Assembly: GCA_045546135.1 (NCBI GenBank)
Contig: JAZQCD010000031.1
Span: 48,368-112,367, forward strand
Length of the DNA: 64,000 bases
Origin: RUG13409 sp045546135
GTDB lineage: Bacteria; Bacillota; Clostridia; Peptostreptococcales; Anaerovoracaceae
Reading direction: 5' to 3'
How positions within the stretch are numbered: the stretch's first letter is position 1; each line of letters begins with the position of its first letter. The notes below the pieces were generated by a model. That model saw nothing but the letters and a program-made list of their open reading frames with translations. It was not told the DNA's origin and did not search any database. Shown here in pieces: positions 8,766-17,022 of the stretch. Made by a program: the position numbers and the translations under genes.

Positions 8766-10093
8766 ATTGTAAACTCCGCAAAATTATCATCTGCATCGTC
8801 TGATACAGCATCGGATACAGCGTAGGAAAAATCGTCAGAACCAAGGATGGAATCTATGCTGACACCGGGATTTTGATACATGATGTCAAGAAGCTCTATG
8901 AAGTCTCTAATGACTTCTCTTGGCGTTATGTTCTGATCTGCTCCTATCCTTCCGTATTCTATCTTTATGAACGCGGCGAGGTCTTCGTCCTTTACAGTCC
9001 TTTCGTAACCGTAAAGACCTGCGTGCATATCGGAGAGTTTTTCGCAAAGAACGAGCATCTCCTCTGCGGTGAGTGGATCTAGCCTTATGACAGGAGCAAG
9101 AAGGTCTCTTGCGCCCGGTTTTGAAAACTTGCCTTCGGATAGCCTTGACCTTAGGGCTTCGTAGCTGTATATGCCCCTTCTTTTGTCTTCAAGGGCCTGA
9201 GGCGTTGCTCCCATGATGATCCCAAGGTACTTTGCTTTGCCTTGAAGAGTGTCATTGTACATGGTCAGCATCTTTTCGTAGTTATACTGCCTTGTAATGC
9301 TGTTAGGGATCTTGTAGATATTTACAAGCTCATCGATCATGATCATCATGCCAGTGTACCCTGCCATTCTGAAAAAGAAAGCAAAAAGCTTAAGATAATC
9401 GTACCAGTCATCATCTGTAATGATCATGTTTATGCCAAGTTCAGCCTTAGCTTCGCTTTTCAGGTTATATTCTCCTCTGAACCAGCGGACCACTTTCATC
9501 TTAAGGTCATCGTCTCCTTCTATGTATCCGTGATAATACATGGAAAGAAGCTTTGCAAATTCAAATCCATGGACCATCTCGCTGACAGCGGATGTGACCT
9601 CATATATCTTTTTGTCTACTGCTTTTGTAAGCCCCGGGTCTCCCGGATCAAGTCCAGTTTCTATAGCTGCATCTGACTGCACTTTGTTTATCCATCGGTC
9701 GAGGACAAGTGTGAGAGCTCCGCCTTCAGGTTTTGTCTTTGTAGAGAGGTTTCCTATGAGTTCCCTGTAAGTAGCAAGGCCCTGGCCTTTTGTTCCCTGG
9801 AGCCTTCTTTCAGGGGAAAGGTCTGCATCAGCAACTATGAATCCTCTGTCCATGACATAGTTCCTTATGGTCTGGATGAGGAAGCTCTTTCCTGAGCCGT
9901 AGCGCCCTACTACGAATCTAAAGGATGCTCCGCCCTCTCCTATGATGTCCACATCCCTTAAAAGAGCTTCTATCTCGCTTTTTCTTCCCACAGCAATATA
10001 CGGAAGGCCTATCCTCGGAACGACGCCTCCCTTTAAAGAGTTAAGGACTGCCTGAGCTATCCTTTTGGGCACTTTTTTGTTTTCGTCACTCAC
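8762..10093 (-). CDS. BREX-type ATP-binding protein (BrxD / DUF2791-like)
   Basis: A 443-residue P-loop ATPase. Walker A is GRYGSGKS (63-70), followed by FLIQTIRNYV; Walker B is MIMIDEL (about 250-256) and MGATPQALED follows as a sensor-like segment. The opening, with RIGLPYIAVGR before the P-loop, fits the BREX ATP-binding (DUF2791) family, which includes BrxD of BREX systems. It overlaps both neighbours by four bases (ATGA), being the middle gene of a coupled trio. It is probably a cytoplasmic DNA-associated motor or loader working with the downstream helicase (inference from gene pairing in BREX-like loci). Confidence 0.88.
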   Translation of the reverse strand: MSDENKKVPKRIAQAVLNSLKGGVVPRIGLPYIAVGRKSEIEALLRDVDIIGEGGASFRFVVGRYGSGKSFLIQTIRNYVMDRGFIVADADLSPERRLQGTKGQGLATYRELIGNLSTKTKPEGGALTLVLDRWINKVQSDAAIETGLDPGDPGLTKAVDKKIYEVTSAVSEMVHGFEFAKLLSMYYHGYIEGDDDLKMKVVRWFRGEYNLKSEAKAELGINMIITDDDWYDYLKLFAFFFRMAGYTGMMIMIDELVNIYKIPNSITRQYNYEKMLTMYNDTLQGKAKYLGIIMGATPQALEDKRRGIYSYEALRSRLSEGKFSKPGARDLLAPVIRLDPLTAEEMLVLCEKLSDMHAGLYGYERTVKDEDLAAFIKIEYGRIGADQNITPREVIRDFIELLDIMYQNPGVSIDSILGSDDFSYAVSDAVSDDADDNFAEFTI

Positions 10094-12195
10094 TCTATTC
10101 CTCCTATCATGAAGAGAAGATCCTCTATATACTCATCTTCTATGGACAACTCATCGCTGTCACAAAGAATAACGCTGTCTCCTATATCGTCATAAAAATA
10201 TTCGTTTATTGCATCTGCTGCAACAGACGGCATTATGTGCTCATCCTTCATGAACTTAGCAGCATCCTCTCCTGAAAGGAGCATCCTGAGGACCTTTTCA
10301 TACCTTGCATCAAGGCCAGGGAGTCTGAACTCTCCGCTTTCTTCACCTGCTTTTGGCGCCGCTTCCTCTTCTGCCGGCGATACCGCTTCCGCGTTATCTA
10401 TTGCTGCGCTGCTGTCCATGGTATCCTTTGGCTTTTCAAAGTCCATCTCTTCTTCAGTAAGGAGGCTGTCCCTTGTCTTTGCAGCATCTTCTCTGATCTT
10501 TTCAAGTCCGCTGAAATCTATGTTTATGACAGGTTTTGAAGCCTCAAGGACAGCCTTTTTATCTAAAGCAATGACAGTTTCAGCAAAGGGAGTCACCCAG
10601 GACTCTCCTTCCTTTTCCTTTAGAGCGCTTCCCGCTTTCAGATATTTTCTAAAGAGCCTCTCTCCTTCGTGCAGAAGAGCAAAGAAGAGGTCTTTATTGA
10701 AATACAAAGGTTCAAATCGCTCTTCTGTCCACTTTCCCTGCCTGCATCTGTATGCTCTGCATCCGTCAAGGACCAGGTCCCACTCAGTTAAAGGCTGCTC
10801 CTCGTAATGTACTGCATTTGAAAGGGGATGCCAAGGATAGGCTCTCCTGACGCCAAAGCATTCGGTAAACAGGTCTGAGACACTTACTTCAGAAGGAACA
10901 GCCTTTGCCCAGTATCTGTCTCTGGTCTTTGCAAAGCTGTTTGGATCGCTTTTGTAACAAGCTGATGCATATCTCCAAAGTGAAACAAAAAGCTTCTTTC
11001 CACGCCCTGCTGCAAGGAGCCTTGCTTCATCACTTTCTGCAGCGTTCTTTGCTTCTCCGAACTTGCCGCATACTACAGGAGATAACAAAAACTTCTTTCC
11101 TCCAAAATATGCAAGAGCGTCAAAGACTTCTTCGTCAGCATATGACATGGGATCGAGGAGCACACAAAGTGACTCATCTCTTTTGATCGTATCCTCATTT
11201 GCATACTCAAGTACCTTTTCCGATGTAAACCCATGGATCACTGCAAATTCCAAGAGCCATCTGTCTATATTCCTCTCAAGCCCCGGTCCTCCAAGGTCCT
11301 TATCTATATACTCCTTTTTAAAGAGCATCATCTTTTCGAGGCTGTCTTCAGGACCCTTTGTGCCTATGCAGCACAAAAGCTCGTAAAGATAGATGTATGC
11401 AAATGCATCGCAGGTGCTTTGATATTCTCCCTTCCTAAGGCGTGTCCTCCATGTGAAATAGCCTCTTAGCTGCCGTATATCAAGGTCATGATATGTAGTG
11501 AACAGCTTGTTTATCTGCCCATTCCAGGGAAGATCATCCTCATAGTTTTCCATGAGCTTTCCCTGAAGATAGAAATTGCGGTTCCTGTACTCAATAGATC
11601 CGTCTCCGTGTTTGTAGAGCTTTGCCATCTTTTTAAAGATGTCAGGTATTGAAGATCTGCTCTTTTGCGAGCTTTGAAACCTGCCCTTAAATGGAAGTGC
11701 CGTATCTTTGAATATATTGAGCTGAATTGGTTCATCCTTTTCTTTGCTCACATTTAGAACAAGTCCTGTCCCCTTGCCAAGTCTTAAGGAAGCTTCCTGC
11801 CTTTCCTTTGCAATTTTCAGCTCAAGATCCTTTCCCAGTATTATGGTATATCCCCTTTGATCTCCGGACCTTACGGCTCTGTCAAAGAGGCGAAAAACGG
11901 TTTCTCTGTCAGTCCTTTTATCAAAACTTATGCCTATCCACTTTTGACCCTTCATCCTGAAGGGCATGGACAGATATGGAAGAGAATACTCCTTTAATGT
12001 CTGCTGTCCGCACTTAAGATCGCACCTTTGAATTTCCTCTCCTGTTTCGCTGTCAAAAAAGCGCATCAAAAGAGCGACCCACTTTCCTGTGACAGGGTCT
12101 GCCAAAACAGAATACCAGGGAAAATCAGACCACTTGTATTCCTCATGGATATTGAATTTTTCTTCGGCGTGCGCCGTCAGTTCAGATAGATCCAA
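10090..12195 (-). CDS. TerB_N/TerB_C domain protein, first gene of the operon
   Basis: I place the start at the TTG at 12195 because GGAG lies 7 bases upstream and the promoter and operator (12227-12274) rule out the longer reading frame to 12258. The 701-residue product opens with a TerB_N-like region (WYSVLADPVTGKWVALLMRF, then LPYLSMPFRMKGQKWIGISF). The C-terminal ~90 residues (LDARYEKVLRMLLSGED ... IGDSVILCDSDELSIEDEY) fit TerB_C. The middle is helical, with an acidic Ala/Glu linker around residues 590-620. Such proteins have been linked by comparative genomics to ATPase and helicase partners in DNA-processing stress systems. Domain calls are from reading, not a profile search. Confidence 0.78.
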   Translation of the reverse strand: MDLSELTAHAEEKFNIHEEYKWSDFPWYSVLADPVTGKWVALLMRFFDSETGEEIQRCDLKCGQQTLKEYSLPYLSMPFRMKGQKWIGISFDKRTDRETVFRLFDRAVRSGDQRGYTIILGKDLELKIAKERQEASLRLGKGTGLVLNVSKEKDEPIQLNIFKDTALPFKGRFQSSQKSRSSIPDIFKKMAKLYKHGDGSIEYRNRNFYLQGKLMENYEDDLPWNGQINKLFTTYHDLDIRQLRGYFTWRTRLRKGEYQSTCDAFAYIYLYELLCCIGTKGPEDSLEKMMLFKKEYIDKDLGGPGLERNIDRWLLEFAVIHGFTSEKVLEYANEDTIKRDESLCVLLDPMSYADEEVFDALAYFGGKKFLLSPVVCGKFGEAKNAAESDEARLLAAGRGKKLFVSLWRYASACYKSDPNSFAKTRDRYWAKAVPSEVSVSDLFTECFGVRRAYPWHPLSNAVHYEEQPLTEWDLVLDGCRAYRCRQGKWTEERFEPLYFNKDLFFALLHEGERLFRKYLKAGSALKEKEGESWVTPFAETVIALDKKAVLEASKPVINIDFSGLEKIREDAAKTRDSLLTEEEMDFEKPKDTMDSSAAIDNAEAVSPAEEEAAPKAGEESGEFRLPGLDARYEKVLRMLLSGEDAAKFMKDEHIMPSVAADAINEYFYDDIGDSVILCDSDELSIEDEYIEDLLFMIGGIE

Positions 12196-12226
12196 AAATG
12201 TGCTCCAAATACAAAAAAGATTTTGA

Positions 12227-12238
12227 GAACATTTGTTC
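12227..12238. promoter_or_regulatory. LexA (SOS) operator
   Basis: GAACATTTGTTC on the plus strand (GAACAAATGTTC on the minus) fits the Gram-positive LexA rule GAAC-N4-GTTC and differs at one base from the B. subtilis-type GAACATATGTTC. It begins about 8 bases downstream of the -10 box, over the expected transcription start, a position suited to repression. It implies induction of the TerB/ATPase/helicase operon by DNA damage. Confidence 0.8.
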
Positions 12239-12245
12239 AAAATAC

Positions 12246-12274
12246 AATATACCACCAAGACAGACTTAAGTCAA
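12246..12274 (-). promoter_or_regulatory. Sigma-A promoter of the TerB operon
   Basis: On the minus strand TTGACT (12274-12269) and TATATT (12251-12246) are spaced by exactly 17 bases, a near-consensus vegetative promoter. Transcription would start near 12239, inside the LexA box, leaving a 5' leader of about 44 bases before the TTG start. Confidence 0.8.
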
Positions 12275-12280
12275 GAACAC

Positions 12281-12309
12281 AAAAAAAGGAAGACCAAAAT
12301 CGGTCTTCC
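12281..12309 (-). terminator. Intrinsic terminator of the aldo/keto reductase gene
   Basis: A perfect 8-base stem GGAAGACC/GGTCTTCC with a 6-base loop and seven T on the minus strand. It separates the reductase gene from the TerB operon promoter immediately downstream, showing the operon is transcribed on its own. Confidence 0.88.
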
Positions 12310-12332
12310 CATTCGTTTCATATTTCTTGGGC

Positions 12333-13454
12333 CTATCCTTCAAATGCTGCTGTAACGTCTTTGAGATAATCTCTTATGGTCAGATGCTGCGGGCATGCGT
12401 CTTCGCACTGTCCGCACTCGACGCATTCTGAAGGAGCTGCGTGGGATGAAATATATTCCTTGTAGCTGTCTCTTGCTCTCATGATAGTACCTTCAGATGT
12501 AGCCTGCTTGAATCTGTTGTACATCTTGAAATAGCTTGGGATCTTGATCTCCATTGGGCAGCCGTCCGTGCAGTAGCTGCAGCCGGTGCAGTTGATAGGT
12601 CTTTCTGCATTGATCTGCTCTGCTGCCTTTAAGCACAGTCCGCATTCTTCTTCTGTAAGGGGAACGAAGTTATCCATAAAGGATGTATTGTCTTCCATCT
12701 GCTCTATGTTGGACATGCCTGAAAGAACCATGCACACATTGTCAAGGCTTGCTACGAATCTGATAGCCCATGATGCAACGGATGCATCCTTGTCTGCATC
12801 CTTGAATATCTTTTCTGTAGCTTCTGAAAGCTGAGCTAAGGCGCCGCCTTTGACAGGTTCCATAACGATGACCGGTTTGCCGTGCTTTACGCAAACGTCA
12901 TAGCACTTATGGGACTGAACATCGTAGGATTCCCAATCAAGGTAGTTTATCTGAAGCTGAACGAACTCTATTTCCGGATGCTCTGTAAGCACTCTGTCGA
13001 GGAGATCTGCGCTGTCGTGGAAGGAGAACCCTATATGCTTTACCTTGCCTTCCTTTTTCTTGTTTACGAGCCAGTTAAAGCAGTCGTTCTTCTCAAATAC
13101 TGCCTCATAATTGGACTGCATGATGCAGTGAAGCCAGTAGTAGTCAAAATACTCAAGACCTGTCTTTTCCAGCTGCTCATTGAAGATCCTGTCAGGGTCT
13201 TCTGGAGAATGGATCTCTGCAGGAGGAAGCTTTGTTGTAACTGTAAAGCTGTCTCTTGGATATCTTTCAACAAGAGCTGTCTTAAGAGCCCTTTCAGACT
13301 CTCCCTTGTGATAGGGATATGCCGTGTCGAAATAGGTGAATCCTTTTGAAAGGAAGATATCCACCATCTTTTTGTACTGCTCGATGTCTATGGATGTGGG
13401 ATCGTTTGCATCGAGCTGAGGAAGTCTCATGGTTCCAAAGCCTAGTTTTTTCAT
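12333..13454 (-). CDS. Aldo/keto reductase with C-terminal 4Fe-4S domain
   Basis: The start is set at the ATG of MKKLGFGTMRLPQ, with GGAG 8 bases upstream. The 373-residue product has an AKR barrel: the catalytic Tyr region DTAYPYHKGESE, the Lys in TVTTKLPP and the His in YYWLHCIM. A C-terminal ferredoxin-like extension carries two Cys clusters (CTGCSYCTDGCP and CVECGQCEDACP), enough for 4Fe-4S centres. This fused type is common in anaerobic Firmicutes; the physiological substrate is unknown. The iron-sulfur part suggests electron transfer to or from ferredoxin. Confidence 0.9.
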   Translation of the reverse strand: MKKLGFGTMRLPQLDANDPTSIDIEQYKKMVDIFLSKGFTYFDTAYPYHKGESERALKTALVERYPRDSFTVTTKLPPAEIHSPEDPDRIFNEQLEKTGLEYFDYYWLHCIMQSNYEAVFEKNDCFNWLVNKKKEGKVKHIGFSFHDSADLLDRVLTEHPEIEFVQLQINYLDWESYDVQSHKCYDVCVKHGKPVIVMEPVKGGALAQLSEATEKIFKDADKDASVASWAIRFVASLDNVCMVLSGMSNIEQMEDNTSFMDNFVPLTEEECGLCLKAAEQINAERPINCTGCSYCTDGCPMEIKIPSYFKMYNRFKQATSEGTIMRARDSYKEYISSHAAPSECVECGQCEDACPQHLTIRDYLKDVTAAFEG

Positions 13455-13694
13455 AGTCGGTCTCCGTTTTGAATTAGATATGTAGAATATTTTCGACAAT
13501 ATTTTACACTTAAACGCCTGTTTGGTCAAAATATTTATATGTGCGGATATTCACTTATTTAGTGTTTTAAAGTATAAATATTAACAGATATTTATATTTT
13601 TGGAATTTTTATCATAAGTAATGATTTTTGTGATATATTAGACAGCGGTGCGAGAATTCATGCGCATACACATAAAGTATCGAAAGGTATCAAA

Positions 13695-15497
13695 ATGGAA
13701 AAAGAAAAGAAAAGAGGATACGGAAAAGTGTTTTGGAGAATAGTATTTGTCCTTGGAACTTTGCTGTTCCTTGCCTTCATGGAATTAGGAAAAAGGACTG
13801 TTCCCGGATGGATAGCGGCAATAGCTGTACTTGCACTTTTCTATGTGCTCAGATCTACGAAGCTTGTCGGAACAGGCTTTGGCATAAGAGCTCTTTCATG
13901 GCTTTTTGTCATAGCTCTTTGCGCAGCAGTCTTCGTATTATTCAAGCCCCCTGTAAAGGCAGTTCCTGCGGTCGATGCAAAAGATCCTGAAAAAACAGCA
14001 GTATATACTGTAAAAACAGGTCAGCTCACAGGAGTATTTACAGAAGACAGGGAAGTTGAAGTTTTTACTGGCATACCCTATGCAAAGGCTCCTGTAGGAG
14101 ACTTAAGATGGAAAGAAACTCAGCCTGCAGAGAATTGGGAAGGCATACTTGAAGCAGATCACTTCGCTCCCATGTCCATGCAGACAACTAACTCTGTCGT
14201 TTATGATTCTCTTGCCCAGATCATAGGTTTCCACGATTACAAGATATCCTTAAAGGACAATTACCGCACTCCCGTAAGCGAGGATTCACTTTACCTCAAC
14301 ATATGGAAACCTGCAGGAAACAAAACGGGACTGCCGGTGCTCGTATACATACACGGAGGTTCACTTCAGACAGGACAGCCCTGGTATCAGGACTATAGAG
14401 GCGAGACCTTGGCAAGAAACGATATCATAGTAGTCAACTTTGCATACAGGCTCGGTATATTCGGTTTCTTCGGGACTCCTTCCCTTGCAGCAGAATCAGA
14501 AAATTCTACTACAGGAAACTACGGTCTTTTGGACCAGATAATGGCTCTTAAGTGGGTGCAGGAAAATATCGAAAGTTTTGGCGGAGACCCATCCAACGTG
14601 ACTGTAGCAGGTGAGTCTGCAGGTTCTGCATGTGTATCTGCTCTTTGCACATCGCCCCTTGCAAAAGGACTTTTCAGAAGGGTACTGATGGAAAGCTCAA
14701 CAGTCTCTGCTCCGCGCCCTGCCCACTCCTACAGATCTCTTGAAGCAGCTTTCAAGGCATCTGAAAATACTATGGAAAGATTCGGAGCAAAGAGCATCGA
14801 GGAAATGAGAGCTCTTCCTGCAGAAGAAATAGTCTCAGAACTCAGCATACATCATCATATGACTGTAGACGGCTATGTGCTCCTCCAGTCTCCTTATGAA
14901 GCATATCTCAAAGGAGAATACAACGAAGAAGCACAGCTTCACGGATTCAACAGAGAAGAAGCAGCTCCGTTCATACTTTTCAGCCAGGCAAATATGAAGA
15001 ACTATGAGACAAAGATCCGCTACTCCTTTGGTGAATATGCAGATAAAGTCTTAGAACTCTTCCCTGCAAGCACAGACGAAGAAGCAAAGAAGAACTGGGC
15101 AGATATATATTCTGTCGTGCTCTTTGACTACGGTCACTACTGCCTTGGAAGGCAGGCTGCAGCAAACGGCATACCAAGCTATGCATACCACTTCACAAAG
15201 GATAACGGAAGACTTGGTACATGGCACAGCGGAGAAGAAGTTTATCTCTACGGAAACATCCCTGATGATTCAAGGCTTTACGATGAGTCAGACAGAGAGC
15301 TAAGCCGCCGCTTCGTAAATTATGTAGTAAACTATGCAAGGACAGGAGATCCAAACGGCGAAGGACTTACGACCTGGGAACCTACAGACGGATCAAAGGT
15401 CATGGAACTTGGAACACAGACCCAGATGACAGACATGCCCTGGAGAGAGCTTTACTCTTTGATGGACGAAATGTATAACTGGCAAGATAAAGAATAA
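13695..15497 (+). CDS. Membrane-anchored type B carboxylesterase
   Basis: A 600-residue protein with three N-terminal transmembrane segments (about 12-30, 36-53 and 65-85), followed from about residue 100 by a type B carboxylesterase domain that should lie outside the cell. FTGIPYAKAPVGDLRW and VYIHGGSLQTG (oxyanion hole) are present. The nucleophile is Ser308 in GESAG and the catalytic His is likely His511 in WHSGEE. The acidic member is probably in the NREEAAPF region. Bacterial esterases of this family are usually soluble, so the triple-helix anchor is unusual. It is divergent from the reductase gene across a 240-base AT-rich gap and ends at a strong terminator. Confidence 0.9.
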   Translation: MEKEKKRGYGKVFWRIVFVLGTLLFLAFMELGKRTVPGWIAAIAVLALFYVLRSTKLVGTGFGIRALSWLFVIALCAAVFVLFKPPVKAVPAVDAKDPEKTAVYTVKTGQLTGVFTEDREVEVFTGIPYAKAPVGDLRWKETQPAENWEGILEADHFAPMSMQTTNSVVYDSLAQIIGFHDYKISLKDNYRTPVSEDSLYLNIWKPAGNKTGLPVLVYIHGGSLQTGQPWYQDYRGETLARNDIIVVNFAYRLGIFGFFGTPSLAAESENSTTGNYGLLDQIMALKWVQENIESFGGDPSNVTVAGESAGSACVSALCTSPLAKGLFRRVLMESSTVSAPRPAHSYRSLEAAFKASENTMERFGAKSIEEMRALPAEEIVSELSIHHHMTVDGYVLLQSPYEAYLKGEYNEEAQLHGFNREEAAPFILFSQANMKNYETKIRYSFGEYADKVLELFPASTDEEAKKNWADIYSVVLFDYGHYCLGRQAAANGIPSYAYHFTKDNGRLGTWHSGEEVYLYGNIPDDSRLYDESDRELSRRFVNYVVNYARTGDPNGEGLTTWEPTDGSKVMELGTQTQMTDMPWRELYSLMDEMYNWQDKE

Positions 15498-15507
15498 AGA
15501 CACAGTC

Positions 15508-15542
15508 AAAAGGGGCTTCGGCAATTGCCGGAGCCCCTTTTT
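15508..15542 (+). terminator. Intrinsic terminator of the carboxylesterase gene
   Basis: Arms built on AAAAGGGGCTTCGGC and GCCGGAGCCCCTTTT pair with one mismatch around AATT and end in five T. It lies 10 bases after the stop and may also serve the minus-strand hydrolase gene that ends at 15559. Confidence 0.88.
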
Positions 15543-15558
15543 GTATAGGTCTGTATTC

Positions 15559-16524
15559 TTATTTCGTCAAAACTTTTTTTGTAAAATCAGCGACAAGCTT
15601 TGCATATCTGACAGGATCTACAAGGTAGCTGGTCCCATGCCATGCTCCCGGGAAGGTATATCTTTCTATCATCTCAGGATTTGCATCCTCTATCTCCTTG
15701 CTCATATATGCAGGAACAAGTTCGTCGTCTTCTCCGTGAATGATCATGATAGGAGCCTTTGATGCCTTGACAGATCTTGCTGCATTGGCGCTGCTTATGG
15801 AAAAGTCGCCAAAGACCTTTGCGCCGAGCCTTGCAAGGGGAAGGACTATCTTCATCGGAAGGCCTCTCATCATTCCTGCATGGGTAATGATGCTCAAAGG
15901 AGCTGAATAAGGACAGTCTGCTATGATGCCCTTTACATTTGAAGGAAGTCCAAGTTCAATGGACATGAGGACCGTAGCAGCTCCCATGGATATGCCGACC
16001 AGGATGATGTCCTTATCATCGCCAAAGCGCTCCCTTGCATAATCAAGCCAGGAGATTACATCTCTTCTTTCGTTGACGCCAAAGCTTATGGTATCTCCTT
16101 CGCTGCCGCAATGAGCTCTTTCTTCTATGATGAGGGTATTGAAACCAAGAGAACTGAAAATATCATATCCTCCGCTGAAATCCCTTACAGGAGTCCCTGT
16201 ATATCCGTGGAACATGATGGCAAGAGGAGCATCGTCTGATATGTGATAATACCTGCCTGTAAGCCTTAAGTCGTCAAAGGATTCTATATATACCTTTTCA
16301 TAGGGAACAGCCTGAAGGGCTTTTATCTTGTCTATCTGGAATCGATACTGCTCTTCTGTCTCTTTTGGATCCTTTGGGCGGATGTCATCTGCTTCTTCTC
16401 TGTTTGGAGAAGAATAAAAGACATATCTGTAGGCTGCATATGCTCCTGCAAGAGCCGTGATCCCGGCTCCTATGAGAAGACCTCCTATGGTCTTTTCAAG
16501 TTTTCTTTCCTTTTCTTCATTCAT
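15559..16524 (-). CDS. Membrane-anchored alpha/beta hydrolase
   Basis: I prefer the ATG at 16524, with GAGG 8 bases upstream, to the one at 16548 that would overlap trmL. The 321-residue product has an N-terminal membrane helix (about 13-32) and an alpha/beta-hydrolase domain. The oxyanion strand is FHGYTG, the nucleophile is the Ser of GISMGAA, the acid is in IIHGEDDELV, and the His is in GAWHGTSY. This fits the BAAT/YqkD-like hydrolase group of Firmicutes, extracellular in topology. The substrate is unknown. Confidence 0.85.
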   Translation of the reverse strand: MNEEKERKLEKTIGGLLIGAGITALAGAYAAYRYVFYSSPNREEADDIRPKDPKETEEQYRFQIDKIKALQAVPYEKVYIESFDDLRLTGRYYHISDDAPLAIMFHGYTGTPVRDFSGGYDIFSSLGFNTLIIEERAHCGSEGDTISFGVNERRDVISWLDYARERFGDDKDIILVGISMGAATVLMSIELGLPSNVKGIIADCPYSAPLSIITHAGMMRGLPMKIVLPLARLGAKVFGDFSISSANAARSVKASKAPIMIIHGEDDELVPAYMSKEIEDANPEMIERYTFPGAWHGTSYLVDPVRYAKLVADFTKKVLTK

Positions 16525-16540
16525 TTGATTATCCTCTTTT

Positions 16541-17011
16541 TCATTCAAGTCCTGGGAAGCCCTGCTGCCTTAGGGCTTCAAACAATATGATATTTGCTGA
16601 ATTTGCAAGATTAAAGGACCGAAGCCTTGTATCCTCGCTCATGGGTATCCTTATTGCCCTGTCGATATTTGCATCGATGAAAGGCCTTGGAAGACCTGCT
16701 GTTTCTCTTCCGAAAAGTATCATGTCTTCGTCTTCATAGCAGACATCAGTATATATCTGTTTGCCTTTTGTCGTAGCAAGCCACATACGCCTTCCTTCAT
16801 ACTCTTTAAGGAAGTCATCAAGGCTTTCGTGGACTTCTACCTTTACGTAGGGCCAATAGTCAAGGCCCGCTCTTTTTAGATATTTATCGTCAAGTGAGAA
16901 ACCAAGAGGCTTTACGAGGTGAAGTATGCTGCCCGTAGCAGCGCAGGTCCTCGCTATGTTGCCTGTATTAGAAGGTATCTCAGGTTCTACAAAAACTATA
17001 TGAAAAGCCAT
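16541..17011 (-). CDS. trmL: tRNA (cytidine(34)-2'-O)-methyltransferase TrmL
   Basis: The start is at MAFHIVFVEPEIPSNTGNI, with AGGA 7-8 bases upstream; the 156-residue length is standard. This SPOUT methyltransferase 2'-O-methylates the wobble base of certain leucine tRNAs. Diagnostic segments are PEIPSNTGNIART near the N-terminus, LVKPLGF, LFGRETAGLP and the knot-forming IRIPM...RSFNLANS. It sits with cca (18-19 kb) in what may be a tRNA-maintenance transcription unit, separated by a protease gene. Confidence 0.95.
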   Translation of the reverse strand: MAFHIVFVEPEIPSNTGNIARTCAATGSILHLVKPLGFSLDDKYLKRAGLDYWPYVKVEVHESLDDFLKEYEGRRMWLATTKGKQIYTDVCYEDEDMILFGRETAGLPRPFIDANIDRAIRIPMSEDTRLRSFNLANSANIILFEALRQQGFPGLE

Positions 17012-17022
17012 AAATATATCCT

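Noticed and set aside
6489..12195. A complete BREX system
   Set aside because: No PglX methylase, PglZ phosphatase, BrxC or BrxA/B gene is present on either side; only the ATPase and helicase families are shared with BREX.
12196..12258. Longer reading frame of the TerB gene starting at a TTG at 12258
   Set aside because: That start lies inside the promoter -10/-35 region and before the LexA box, has no ribosome site, and would add 21 non-conserved residues.
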